From: Planctomycetota bacterium
GTDB lineage: Bacteria; Planctomycetota; UBA8742; UBA2392
DNA: 64,000 nucleotides
Direction of reading: 5' to 3'
Assembly (NCBI GenBank): GCA_020638635.1
Contig: JACKIE010000009.1
Location: 1 to 64,000, forward strand
A model generated the notes under the pieces. The model was not told where the DNA came from, made no database searches, and worked only from the letters and a program-made list of their open reading frames with translations. Of the stretch, positions 1 through 7,751 are shown piece by piece. A program made the translations under genes and the position numbers. Each line of letters opens with the position of its first letter. The first letter of the stretch is position 1.

Positions 1-1
1 G

Positions 2-934
2 CAGAACAACACGCTGGTGAACGTAGCAGGCGCTCTGACCAGCGGCCTGCGCATGTCCAGCACCTCCCACAACAGCGTTGAGCGCATGTGCGAGGATGTG
101 GAGTTCAGCAACAACATCGTGACGGCAACAACCGGCAGCGGTGTCACCATCGTGCGCATCACAGCCACGGGCCTGACCGGCGCGCTGATCATGCGCAACA
201 ACCGATATCACGACGCAGTTGGGGCTGCAATGTTCACTGATGAGCGCGTGCCGGCAAATTGGACGCTAGCCCAGTGGCAGGCCAACCTTTCCACCGACGC
301 CGGCAGCAGCGAGGGCGCGCCCAGCCTTGACGCCGCCTGGCATCTGGCCGGCGGCAGCCCCTGTATCGGCCAAGGCTTTACGCTGGCGTTCAACGACGAC
401 TACGACGGCAGCACGCGCGCGGGCGCGTGGGATATCGGTGCCGATCAAACCGGAGGCACCGCCCTGCCGACACCGCCCGGAGCTAGTACGCTTGGTACAG
501 GCGGCGGTGCGCCGGATGTCCCCGCCGCGCCTTCGGGCGTGACGGCCGTGCCCTACACGGGCCAGTACATCGCAGTGAGTTGGACCGACAATTCGAGCAT
601 CGAGCACAGCTTCCGAATTGAGCGCAAGATCGGCACCAGCAGCTTCAGCACGCTGACGACCGTGGCTGCCAACCACTACGCCAGCTTTGACCCCAACGTG
701 CAGGACGGCGTGGAGTACACCTATCGCGTGGTGGCCGTGGGGCCCTCGGGCGAGAGTGCGTACTCGAATGAAGCCTCGGCCGTGATGGTGGGCACGCCGC
801 CGCCTCCGCCCGCCAATAACGGCGGTTCCGGCGATTCGGGCGGCGGTTGTGCAGCCGGTGGAACGGGCGGCGTGTGGCTGATTCTGCTGCTGGCAATAAT
901 CCCGGCGGCCGGAGCGTTAAGACGTCATGCCTGA
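2..934 (+). CDS. C-terminal part of a secreted beta-helix/FN3 surface protein with a Gly-Cys anchor tail
   Basis: The reading frame is open at the left edge, so the N-terminus lies outside the window. The visible 310 residues begin with Asn-rich, evenly spaced hydrophobic stretches typical of a right-handed parallel beta-helix. A fibronectin type III domain follows (about residues 170-262, with VSWTDNS and YTYRVVAVG). The C-terminus has three parts: a Gly-rich linker ending GGGC, a hydrophobic segment and a basic RRHA end. This resembles the MYXO-CTERM/GlyGly-CTERM class of sorting signals, so the protein is probably exported and anchored at the envelope. The same tail occurs in the gene ending at 43534. 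No enzyme motif is visible and the function is unknown. Confidence 0.75.
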   Translation, partial: QNNTLVNVAGALTSGLRMSSTSHNSVERMCEDVEFSNNIVTATTGSGVTIVRITATGLTGALIMRNNRYHDAVGAAMFTDERVPANWTLAQWQANLSTDAGSSEGAPSLDAAWHLAGGSPCIGQGFTLAFNDDYDGSTRAGAWDIGADQTGGTALPTPPGASTLGTGGGAPDVPAAPSGVTAVPYTGQYIAVSWTDNSSIEHSFRIERKIGTSSFSTLTTVAANHYASFDPNVQDGVEYTYRVVAVGPSGESAYSNEASAVMVGTPPPPPANNGGSGDSGGGCAAGGTGGVWLILLLAIIPAAGALRRHA

Positions 935-1016
935 ATGGTCCGAAATCCTGAGCGGCGCCGTTGTGGTGCTTGCCATTGTGCTGTTGCTGATCTTCAACAA
1001 GGGCGGCGGCTGCTGA
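927..1016 (+). CDS. 29-residue single-span membrane peptide ending in GGGC
   Basis: An ATG at 927 overlaps the last 8 bases of the upstream gene, a spacing typical of translational coupling. It opens a 29-codon frame: a short acidic start (MPEWSEIL), one hydrophobic helix of about 16 residues, then NKGGGC and a stop. The terminal GGGC repeats the motif that precedes the anchor helix of the upstream protein. The peptide may be a small membrane partner of that protein, but this is inference from overlap and motif only. It could also be a chance frame. Confidence 0.35.
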   Translation: MPEWSEILSGAVVVLAIVLLLIFNKGGGC

Positions 1017-1041
1017 GGTTCTCGATAGGCGCAGTTGGCGC

Positions 1042-2232
1042 CTACAGCGATTCCGCCTTCTCGATCGCCTTCTTGCCTTCTTCCTCTTTGCCCGCGGCCT
1101 GCAGCACCAGGCCCAGTGTGTTCCAGTATTTCTTCAGTCGCACCTTGTGGTTGTCGTCCTCGGCGCCTGAGCCTTCCTCAAGTTCGCGCGCCTTGCCGAT
1201 GGCTTCCAGCGCCGCGTCCCACTTCTTTCCGCCCGCCAGGCACTCACCCATCGAGAAATGAGTCTTGGCCAGGCTGACGGCGTCCGCGCCGGCCTTCTGT
1301 TTCAAGCTCAGCGACTTGCGGTAGCTTTCGACGGCGTCAGGCACCTGCCCCATCTCGCGCTGGGACTCGCCCAGGCCGTGGTACATGTAACCGAGCTCGA
1401 GCGGGCTGACCTTCTGCTGCTCCGCCATCTGGATCAGCTTCTTGCGCTGCATTACGCCCTTCACGTAGCGGCCGGCGTCGTGGTAGGCCTCGGACATGCT
1501 GCGCTGGATCTGCAGCAGGAAGTCTTGCGGCATATTGGCGCCTTCGGCCAACTCCTTGGCGCGGCGGTACAGCTCGACGGCCTGCTGGAACTCGGCCTCA
1601 AGTTGCTTCTCGAGAACAGCGATCTGCGGCGGCGGGCTCATGCCCTGCATGCCCTTCTGCACGCGCACGCTGGCCTGCATGGGGCCGATCTTGTGCTTGA
1701 TGCTTTCCGCGCGGTACAGGATCAGCGTCGCCATGGTGGCGTCGTCGGCGCCGGCTTCCTTGGCCAGCGCGATGGCGTTGTCGAACTGCTCGCCGGCTTC
1801 TTTGAACCGTCCCTTGTGGAACATGGTGTCGGCGTACTGGTACGCGACGCTGAGCCGGCTGGTTGTCGGCGCCCCGCACTCGACCTTCATCTTCGCGGCC
1901 TTGTCGAAGGCCTCAATCGCCGCGTCGATTTCGTCGGCCTTGGCCAGCGCCTCGCCCAGCTTGGCGTAACTGGTGGCGTGGCCGTTGGGCTCTGCCTTGC
2001 CTTTCTCTTCGAGCTCGATCATGCGGCGGAAGGCCTCTGCCGCCGGTTTGGCCTGCTCGCGCGCGAGCTCGATGCCGCCCACGCCTTCCCAGAACGCGGC
2101 CTCGGCAAGAGGCTCCAGACCGGCCGGCGGCTCCAGCTTGCCGCCGCCGATGGCTTTCAGCGCGGCTTCGGCGCCGTCGGTGTCGCCCGCGTAGAAGGTC
2201 TCCAGTGCCGCGTCGATCTGTTGGTGAGCCAT
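1042..2232 (-). CDS. TPR-repeat protein
   Basis: A 396-residue protein made almost entirely of tetratricopeptide helices, for example AAIEAFDKAAKMK, QFDNAIALAKEAG and DAVESYRKSLSLKQKAG, the last followed by a classical TPR helix pair. There is no signal peptide or membrane span, so it is probably a cytoplasmic scaffold for protein-protein contacts. It converges on the upstream surface-protein gene. A small stem (1026-1044, 7-bp arms) covers its stop codon and may help termination. The partner is unknown. Confidence 0.8.
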   Translation of the reverse strand: MAHQQIDAALETFYAGDTDGAEAALKAIGGGKLEPPAGLEPLAEAAFWEGVGGIELAREQAKPAAEAFRRMIELEEKGKAEPNGHATSYAKLGEALAKADEIDAAIEAFDKAAKMKVECGAPTTSRLSVAYQYADTMFHKGRFKEAGEQFDNAIALAKEAGADDATMATLILYRAESIKHKIGPMQASVRVQKGMQGMSPPPQIAVLEKQLEAEFQQAVELYRRAKELAEGANMPQDFLLQIQRSMSEAYHDAGRYVKGVMQRKKLIQMAEQQKVSPLELGYMYHGLGESQREMGQVPDAVESYRKSLSLKQKAGADAVSLAKTHFSMGECLAGGKKWDAALEAIGKARELEEGSGAEDDNHKVRLKKYWNTLGLVLQAAGKEEEGKKAIEKAESL

Positions 2233-2311
2233 GGTCGCATCCCGTCAGGTCAGGGGCGTAGCCTAACACGTTCGGCGCAGTGACCAAAGCCTGTCAGGCG
2301 TGTGCCGGGGC

Positions 2312-3124
2312 TCAGATTCCAGCCTGTCCGGAAACCACGTCCCACAGGCGTTTGCGGGCGGCCTCGTCTTTCGCCATGGGGTGCGGGTCGCGCGGGCGCA
2401 GCTGGTGGTAAAAACGGCCGCTGACGTCGTGGTGCGCGGGGTCGGCCGCGAGCTGCAGCGGCGGCTTGGCGCACTTTTCCGGCGTGCTCATCAGCAGGTT
2501 GATCCAGAAGCGGATGAAGGCCGGGAAGTTGCGGAACAGGGCGGTGCCCGCCACGCCCGGGTGCACGGCGTTGACCTTCAAGGCGGCATCGCGCGCCGCG
2601 TGCTCGAGCGAGAGCATCGTCAGCGCCAGCTTGCTCTGGCGGTAGGCCTTGGCGCCGTTGTAGGCGCGCTCGAGCTGCAGGTCGTCCCAGTGGATGTCGC
2701 CCTTGTAGTGTTGCACCGACGACAGGTTGATCACCTTGCCCGCGCCGGCCTTCAACGCGCCGTCCAGCAGCCGCGCCAGGCGGAAGGGGGCCAGCACGTT
2801 GACGCTCCAGGTTGTCTCGAAGCCCTCGGCCGTGACGGTGCGTTTGCCCGCCCACACGCCCGCGTTGTTGACCAGCACGTCGAGCTTGCCGTGGCTGTCG
2901 AAGAAGCGCTTCACGGCCGCGCGGATGGAGTCCGGCGAGGCCACGTCCATGGGCAGGCTCTCGGCCTTTCCGCCCGCGCGGGTGATTTCGTCCAGCACGG
3001 GGGCAGCGGCAGCGTCAGTGCGGGCGCTGACTACGACGTGGGCCCCGCGCCGCGCCAGTTCAAGGGCCAGTGCGCGGCCGATGCCCGCGGCAGCACCAGT
3101 GATGATGACAATCTGTCCGTCCAT
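2312..3124 (-). CDS. short-chain dehydrogenase/reductase (SDR)
   Basis: A 270-residue classical SDR oxidoreductase, soluble and NAD(P)-dependent. The Rossmann glycine motif TGAAAGIG is at residues 9-16, NNAG at 86-89, the catalytic Ser around 135-136 (INLSS), and YRQSK gives Tyr161 and Lys165. The general shape resembles retinol dehydrogenase/WW-domain oxidoreductase-like SDRs, including the extra segment before the active Tyr. The substrate cannot be read from sequence. It is divergent from proS across a repeat-filled 550-bp spacer. Confidence 0.88.
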   Translation of the reverse strand: MDGQIVIITGAAAGIGRALALELARRGAHVVVSARTDAAAAPVLDEITRAGGKAESLPMDVASPDSIRAAVKRFFDSHGKLDVLVNNAGVWAGKRTVTAEGFETTWSVNVLAPFRLARLLDGALKAGAGKVINLSSVQHYKGDIHWDDLQLERAYNGAKAYRQSKLALTMLSLEHAARDAALKVNAVHPGVAGTALFRNFPAFIRFWINLLMSTPEKCAKPPLQLAADPAHHDVSGRFYHQLRPRDPHPMAKDEAARKRLWDVVSGQAGI

Positions 3125-3240
3125 GCCGGGATGATGCGGGAGCCCGGGTTCGCCCGCAAGGCAAAGTCAGAAGGGGCAACAGCAATTCCGCTCAGCCCGC
3201 GCGGCGAAGTCGTGAGAGCGCAAAGAGCACTGAGGCCTAC

Positions 3241-3363
3241 TGGCAACTGCGAAAACGTATCAACCACGAAGGGCCACAAAGGACCACGAAGTAGAGAGCA
3301 TGGCCCCGTCGTTCTTCTTGGCGCTTGGTGGCCCTTCGTGGTTTGCCGCAGTCGCTTTTCGTC
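3241..3363. repeat. inverted element built of CCACGAAGG-type units
   Basis: This segment of the SDR-proS spacer starts TGGCAACTGCGAAAACG and ends with an imperfect inverse of that, passing GCCGCAGTCGCTTTTCG. Inside are short direct repeats of the type ACCACGAAGG on the left and CCCTTCGTGG on the right. A related element with the same GGCAACTGC ends lies at 58008-58108, so it is a dispersed repeat rather than gene-specific regulatory DNA. Confidence 0.6.
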
Positions 3364-3436
3364 AGGTGTCTGTTTCCGCAGAGTCAGGCGTTGCTGCAGT
3401 TCTCTTTGCTCTCTGCGCGAGGCCGGGGTTGTACAC

Positions 3437-3448
3437 TTGACGTGTCAA
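3437..3448. repeat. TTGACNNGTCAA site 1
   Basis: TTGACGTGTCAA, intergenic, extended by a further C/G pair. It is one of five sites in this window with the form TTGACNNGTCAA; the other four lie inside coding regions. Confidence 0.6.
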
Positions 3449-3597
3449 GAAACACTGGTACGTTTGCCTGCATGAGTTGTTTGGTGAACCAGTCCCGCTC
3501 TGCCCGCCATCGACCGTGACCCGGTTGTTGTTTCCTATTTGATCTCCCTCAAGGCTTGCTTTGGGGGCTTTTTGAGGAACAATCCCCGCCGGTGTGT

Positions 3598-3660
3598 TGC
3601 GGGCGCCTCGCCCGCAGTCGCGGACGGGACGTCCGCGACCATGCAGGCTGGAAGCCCGCA
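3598..3660. repeat. cluster of three adjacent hairpins with 3-nt loops
   Basis: Three perfect or near-perfect inverted repeats follow each other directly. 3598-3616 has arms TGCGGGCG/CGCCCGCA and loop CCT. 3617-3639 has 10-bp arms and loop GGA. 3642-3660 has arms TGCAGGCT/AGCCCGCA and loop GGA. The arm sequences differ but the layout is the same. The cluster ends 16 bases before the proS start codon and so lies in its leader. It matches a second cluster at 43408-43504. Confidence 0.75.
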
Positions 3661-3676
3661 CCACGACGGTGAAAAC

Positions 3677-5209
3677 ATGGCAAAGAACATCAAGACACGC
3701 GCGGAAGACTATTCGCAGTGGTACCTCGACGTCATCAAAGCCGCCCAGCTGGCCGATTACGCGCCCGTGCGCGGCTGCATGGTGATCCGCCCCGAGGGCT
3801 TCGCGATCTGGGAGGCCATGCAGCGTGACCTCGACCGCCGCTTCAAGGAAACCGGCCACGTCAACGCCTACTTCCCCCTGCTGATCCCCATGTCCTTCAT
3901 GACCAAGGAGGCCCAGCACGTCGAGGGCTTCGCCATGGAGTGCGCCGTCGTCACGCACCACAAGCTGGAGCACGGCGCTTCAGGCCTGCGCGCGGCCGGC
4001 GAACTGGAAGAGCCCTACATCATCCGGCCCACCAGCGAAACGGTGATCGGCCACATGTACGCCCAGTGGGTGCAGAGTTACCGCGACCTGCCCGTGCTGA
4101 TCAACCAGTGGGCGAACGTGATGCGCTGGGAGCTGCGCACGCGGCTGTTCTTGCGCACCTCCGAGTTCCTGTGGCAGGAAGGCCACACGGCCCACGAGAC
4201 CGAGCAGGAAGCACAGGCCGAAACCCTGCGCATGCTGGACGTCTACGCCGACTTCGCCGAGCAGTTCCTGGCGCTGCCCGTGGTGAAGGGCCCCAAGACC
4301 GACGCCGAAAAATTCCCCGGAGCGGTCACCACCTACGCCATCGAGGCGCTGATGCAGGACGGCAAGGCCCTGCAGGCCGGGACGAGCCATAATCTGGGCC
4401 AGAACTTCAGCAAGGCCTTCGACATCAAGTTCCTCGGCCGTGACCAGAAGCAGGAACACGTCTGGACCACCAGCTGGGGCGTGAGCACGCGGCTGATCGG
4501 CGCGCTGATCATGGCGCACAGTGACGACGACGGGCTGGTGCTGCCTCCTCGCGTGGCGCCCAACCTGGTGGCGATCGTGCCCATCTTCAAGAGCGACGAA
4601 GACAAGGCGAAGGTAGCCGCGTTCATCGACCGCATCGTCGCGTCCCTGTGCGGCGAGGACGAGCTGGCGGCCGCGAAGTCGCGGCTTTCCAGCGGCGACA
4701 TCACGCGCTACTTCTTCGACAAGGTGACCGGCCAGAGCATCCTGGTGGACTGGCGCGACAACCGCCCCGGCGACAAGCAGTTCCACTGGGAGCAGCGCGG
4801 CGTGCCTTTCCGCTTCGAGGTCGGCCCCAAGGACGTGGACGCCGGCAGCGTGGTGGTGAAGCGCCGCTTCGACCGCGCCAAGGAAGTGGTGGAGGCGAGC
4901 AAGCTGACGCCCAAGCACCTTCGCAAGGAGCTGGAGGACGTTCAGCGCCTGATGTTCGAGAAGGCGCTGGCCTTCCGCGACGCCAACACGCAGCGTGCGG
5001 CAAGCTACGACGAGCTGAAGCAGCAGCTCGAGAAGGGCGGCTTCGTGCGCGCCTTCTTCCAGCCGGACCGCGAGGCCGAGGCGAAGATCAAGGAAGAAAC
5101 CAAGGCCACGGTGCGCTGCCTGCCCTTCGACGCGCAGGGCAAGACAGGCAAGTGCATCTACAGCGGCAAGGAAGGCGCGCCCGAGGTGCTGTTCGCCGTG
5201 GCGTATTGA
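3677..5209 (+). CDS. proS: proline--tRNA ligase, short eukaryote/archaea-like type
   Basis: A class II aminoacyl-tRNA synthetase that charges tRNA-Pro in the cytoplasm, 510 residues from this ATG. Class II motifs are visible: TSETVIGHMYAQWVQ, then RWELRTRLFLRTSEFLWQEGHT, and the later ATP-binding GVSTRLIGALIMAHSDDDG. The length and the absence of the inserted editing domain of the E. coli enzyme match the short ProS type. The frame continues 46 codons upstream, but that part translates the hairpin repeat cluster and is rejected. MAKNIKTRAEDYSQWY is the usual start for this type. A strong terminator follows at 5227. Confidence 0.95.
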   Translation: MAKNIKTRAEDYSQWYLDVIKAAQLADYAPVRGCMVIRPEGFAIWEAMQRDLDRRFKETGHVNAYFPLLIPMSFMTKEAQHVEGFAMECAVVTHHKLEHGASGLRAAGELEEPYIIRPTSETVIGHMYAQWVQSYRDLPVLINQWANVMRWELRTRLFLRTSEFLWQEGHTAHETEQEAQAETLRMLDVYADFAEQFLALPVVKGPKTDAEKFPGAVTTYAIEALMQDGKALQAGTSHNLGQNFSKAFDIKFLGRDQKQEHVWTTSWGVSTRLIGALIMAHSDDDGLVLPPRVAPNLVAIVPIFKSDEDKAKVAAFIDRIVASLCGEDELAAAKSRLSSGDITRYFFDKVTGQSILVDWRDNRPGDKQFHWEQRGVPFRFEVGPKDVDAGSVVVKRRFDRAKEVVEASKLTPKHLRKELEDVQRLMFEKALAFRDANTQRAASYDELKQQLEKGGFVRAFFQPDREAEAKIKEETKATVRCLPFDAQGKTGKCIYSGKEGAPEVLFAVAY

Positions 5210-5226
5210 TTCCGAAGACCCAGCAG

Positions 5227-5258
5227 AACAAGGCCCCGGCGGTTGCCGGGGCCTTGTT
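5227..5258. terminator. bidirectional rho-independent terminator after proS
   Basis: A perfect 14-bp inverted repeat (AACAAGGCCCCGGC, loop GGTT, inverse arm ending TTGTT) sits between the convergent proS and histone-like genes. It can serve both. Confidence 0.85.
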
Positions 5259-5263
5259 GTTGC

Positions 5264-5734
5264 CTATTCCTCTTCGCTTGGCGCCGGGTTCCATTCCACG
5301 GGCGTTTCGGCGGCTGGCGGCGCGGCGGGCTCGGCCGGCGCGGGCGCAGGCTCAGGAGCTGGGGCCGGCGCGGCTTCGACGGCCGGAGCGGGCTTCGGCG
5401 CCGGTTTACGCGCGGGCTTTTTGGCGGCGGGTTTTTTGGCCGGCTTCTTTGCGACTTTCTTGGCGGCCTTCTTTGCCGGCTTTTTCCCCGGTTTTTTGGC
5501 GGCTTTCTTCGCAGGCTTTTTCGCGACCTTCTTCGCGACTTTCTTGGCCGGCTTCTTCGCCGCCTTCTTCGCGGGCTTCTTGGCTGGCTTCTTTGCAGCC
5601 TTCTTGGCTACCTTCTTTGCAGGCTTCTTGGCTACCTTCTTTGCAGGCTTCTTTGCGGCTTTCTTGGCTGGCTTCTTGGCCGCCTTTTTTGCCGGCTTCT
5701 TTGCCGCTTTCTTCTTCGCGGGCTTCTTCGCCAT
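5264..5734 (-). CDS. Lys/Ala/Pro-rich histone H1-like DNA-binding protein
   Basis: A 156-residue protein whose first two-thirds are repeats of the type KKPAKKAAKK. An Ala/Pro/Glu-rich C-terminal third follows and ends VEWNPAPSEEE. Such tails occur in bacterial H1-like and AlgP/HctB-like nucleoid proteins that bind and compact DNA through lysine clusters. The ATG at 5734 is chosen because AAGGAG lies 7 bases upstream; an in-frame extension of 33 codons has no such support. The repeats are encoded by imperfect 12- to 15-bp DNA units that may vary in number between strains. Confidence 0.8.
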   Translation of the reverse strand: MAKKPAKKKAAKKPAKKAAKKPAKKAAKKPAKKVAKKPAKKVAKKAAKKPAKKPAKKAAKKPAKKVAKKVAKKPAKKAAKKPGKKPAKKAAKKVAKKPAKKPAAKKPARKPAPKPAPAVEAAPAPAPEPAPAPAEPAAPPAAETPVEWNPAPSEEE

Positions 5735-5880
5735 TCGAGTCTCCTTGCCGCGCGGGGGCGGCGCTGGGTTTATGCCCGCATATTCTGGCGCGGATTCCAT
5801 TCGTGGGGAAGTCTGTTCGGTCCCGGTGGACAACCGTTGGATTGTTCAGGTGCAAAGCAAACCGGTGCCACGGCACGGCC

Positions 5881-5898
5881 GTGACGCTACAGCGTCAC
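5881..5898. repeat. 18-nt palindrome over the methyltransferase stop codon
   Basis: GTGACGCT-AC-AGCGTCAC, with 8-bp arms. The stop codon and last codons of the methyltransferase (5887) lie within it, so the present C-terminus may derive from the palindrome. Confidence 0.5.
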
Positions 5899-6561
5899 CT
5901 TCAGGATCAGCGTGCCGTTGTAGGTGAAGCCCTGATCCCGGATGGCCTGCGCAATCGCCTCGTACTCGGCGCGCTCGGGGTCGTCTGCGGGCAGCGGATG
6001 CAACAGCGGCTGCGACAGGGCGTCGATGGCCTGGAACGGTATGGCGGCCTCGCGCCGGTAGTGCTCGGCCTCGATCTGCCGGGCGCCGGGGGGCAGCGCG
6101 GCCTTCAGCTCAGGCAGGGTCAGGCAGGGGCGATGGATGTCGCCGTTGCTTTCGTGGCGGCGTTTCCACCAGCGGTCCCAGCGCTCGGCCAGGCGCTGCA
6201 CCGGGTCAGAGGTATCGAACCAGGGCTCTGCGATCAAAAGGCCCTTGCGCGCCACCCGTACGCACTCGCGCAGGGCGGCCGGCAGGTCCGGCAGGTGGTG
6301 AGGAACGTGGCGCAGTGTCACCCACTCGAACGAGCCATCAGCAAAGGGCATGCGCGCGGCATCGCCCTGCACGATCTGGGGGTCGCTGCCGTTGGCCTGG
6401 GGATCCACGCCGGTGGCGGGAATACCCGCCTCGGACAGGCGGTTGACCAGCACCCCTCGGCCGCAACCGACATCGAGCACGGATTCGGGCTGAAGATCAA
6501 GCACGCGGCGTTCGAAATGGTCGAACAGGTGCTGCCACTCGCGCTGGATGGCCGTGTCCAT
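5887..6561 (-). CDS. class I SAM-dependent methyltransferase
   Basis: A 224-residue soluble enzyme. Motif I VLDVGCGRGVLV (SAM binding) is near residue 27, an acidic GVDPQ turn follows, then GDAARMPFADGSFEWV and the RHVPHHLPDLPAALRECVRVARKG region typical of Methyltransf_11/UbiE-like enzymes. The substrate cannot be told. The frame runs on upstream through antisense of the next gene, so the ATG at 6561 (MDTAIQREW) is preferred. It follows the PQQ-dehydrogenase gene on the same strand after 41 bases and may be the last gene of that operon. Confidence 0.8.
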   Translation of the reverse strand: MDTAIQREWQHLFDHFERRVLDLQPESVLDVGCGRGVLVNRLSEAGIPATGVDPQANGSDPQIVQGDAARMPFADGSFEWVTLRHVPHHLPDLPAALRECVRVARKGLLIAEPWFDTSDPVQRLAERWDRWWKRRHESNGDIHRPCLTLPELKAALPPGARQIEAEHYRREAAIPFQAIDALSQPLLHPLPADDPERAEYEAIAQAIRDQGFTYNGTLILKVTL

Positions 6562-6602
6562 GGGCCTGAAACTAGCATGCGCGGCGACCAACGCGGCAAA
6601 AA

Positions 6603-7751
6603 TCACGGCCCGGTGCGGCGCCAGATTCTCCAGATGGCCGTGAAGGTCGAGACGTACAGGCTGCCGTCGGCGGCTTCCAGGATGTCCAGGGGCTTGTTGG
6701 TGGTGCCGATGTTTGTCATCTCGCCGAACACGTGCTCGCTGGAGATGTTGACCGGTGGGCTGCCGTCCATCACGAAGCGGTAGATACGCGCTTCGTCGTA
6801 GCTGCAGATGAACAGGTTGCTGGCGTAGCCGGTGGGGAAGCTGTTGCCGCTGTGGTAGCTCACGCCGGTGGGCACGATCACGGTGGGCCAGTTTCGGATG
6901 CGCACGCCGATCTGCGCGCCTGGGATCGTGCCAGTGTTGCCCCACTCGTAGTTCTTGCCGGCCACCAGGTAGTTCAACTCGTCGTTGTTGTTGGGGCCGT
7001 TCTCCACGCCGATCAGCGTGCCGGTGGCGGGGTGCACGCACATGCCGTAGGTGTTGCGCAGGCCGCGGCACCACTCGTAGGCATCGCTGCCGCCGAAGGG
7101 GTTGCCGGCCGCGGGGGTGCCATTGACGTTGAAGCGCAGCACGCGTCCGGCATTGGTGCCGTTGGCCTGTGAATCGGCGGGCACGGTGGCGTCGCCGACG
7201 GTGAGTACCAGGGTGCCGTCGTTCAGGAACTCAAGGGCGCCCGAGTTGTGCACATTGGCGGTGGGCAGGTTGTCTAGGATCACAGTCGGGTTGGCGCCAA
7301 CACCGGCCACCTCTTCATAGCGGATCACCTGCTGCACGTCCGTGCCGTTGTTCACGCAGGCGACCACGTACACGTAGTGGTCAGTCGCGAAGTTGGGCGA
7401 AACGGCGATGCCCAGCAGCCCTTGCTCAGGGCCGTTCAGCACCGTGACGCTGGCCCAGTTGGTGATCGTGTAGGGCGCCGTGGTCTCCACGGTGATGATC
7501 TGGCCGTCCAGCAGGCTGACGAACAGGCGGCCGTCGGGGGCCTGGTCCATCTTGCAGGGGGTGTTCAGGCCGTTCTGGATCAGCTCGACGTCGAAGTAGT
7601 AGTCGAGATCGACCCATGCGCTGGGCAGGGGGTCGCGGGGACCGGGATCCGGGATGCCGGGCGTGCCGCCGCCGGAGCCGCCGCCGCCGTCATCGCCCCC
7701 GCCGCAGCCGGCAAGCAGAACGAGGCACAGGATGGACAGTAGTATCTTCAT
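6603..7751 (-). CDS. PQQ-dependent sugar dehydrogenase-like lipoprotein
   Basis: A 382-residue lipoprotein: signal MKILLSILCLVLLAGC with Cys16 as the lipidation site, a Gly-rich tether, then a six-bladed beta-propeller of the glucose/sorbosone dehydrogenase family. Recognisable parts are QAPDGRLFVSLLDGQI, EQGLLGIAVSPNF, HNSGALEFLNDGTLVLTVGD, GLRNTYGMCVHPATG and KPLDILEAADGSLYVS. Members oxidise sugars with PQQ outside the cytoplasm; the substrate is unknown. Its ATG overlaps the stop of the DUF1501 gene by one base (TAATG), so the two are probably translationally coupled. Confidence 0.85.
   Translation of the reverse strand: MKILLSILCLVLLAGCGGGDDGGGGSGGGTPGIPDPGPRDPLPSAWVDLDYYFDVELIQNGLNTPCKMDQAPDGRLFVSLLDGQIITVETTAPYTITNWASVTVLNGPEQGLLGIAVSPNFATDHYVYVVACVNNGTDVQQVIRYEEVAGVGANPTVILDNLPTANVHNSGALEFLNDGTLVLTVGDATVPADSQANGTNAGRVLRFNVNGTPAAGNPFGGSDAYEWCRGLRNTYGMCVHPATGTLIGVENGPNNNDELNYLVAGKNYEWGNTGTIPGAQIGVRIRNWPTVIVPTGVSYHSGNSFPTGYASNLFICSYDEARIYRFVMDGSPPVNISSEHVFGEMTNIGTTNKPLDILEAADGSLYVSTFTAIWRIWRRTGP

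Noticed and set aside
3539..3676. 46-codon upstream extension of proS
   Set aside because: It translates the three-hairpin repeat cluster, and the usual ProS start and family similarity begin at 3677.
4648..6783. 711-codon plus-strand frame across proS and the histone-like gene
   Set aside because: It is an out-of-frame shadow of proS joined to antisense of the Lys/Ala-rich and methyltransferase genes.
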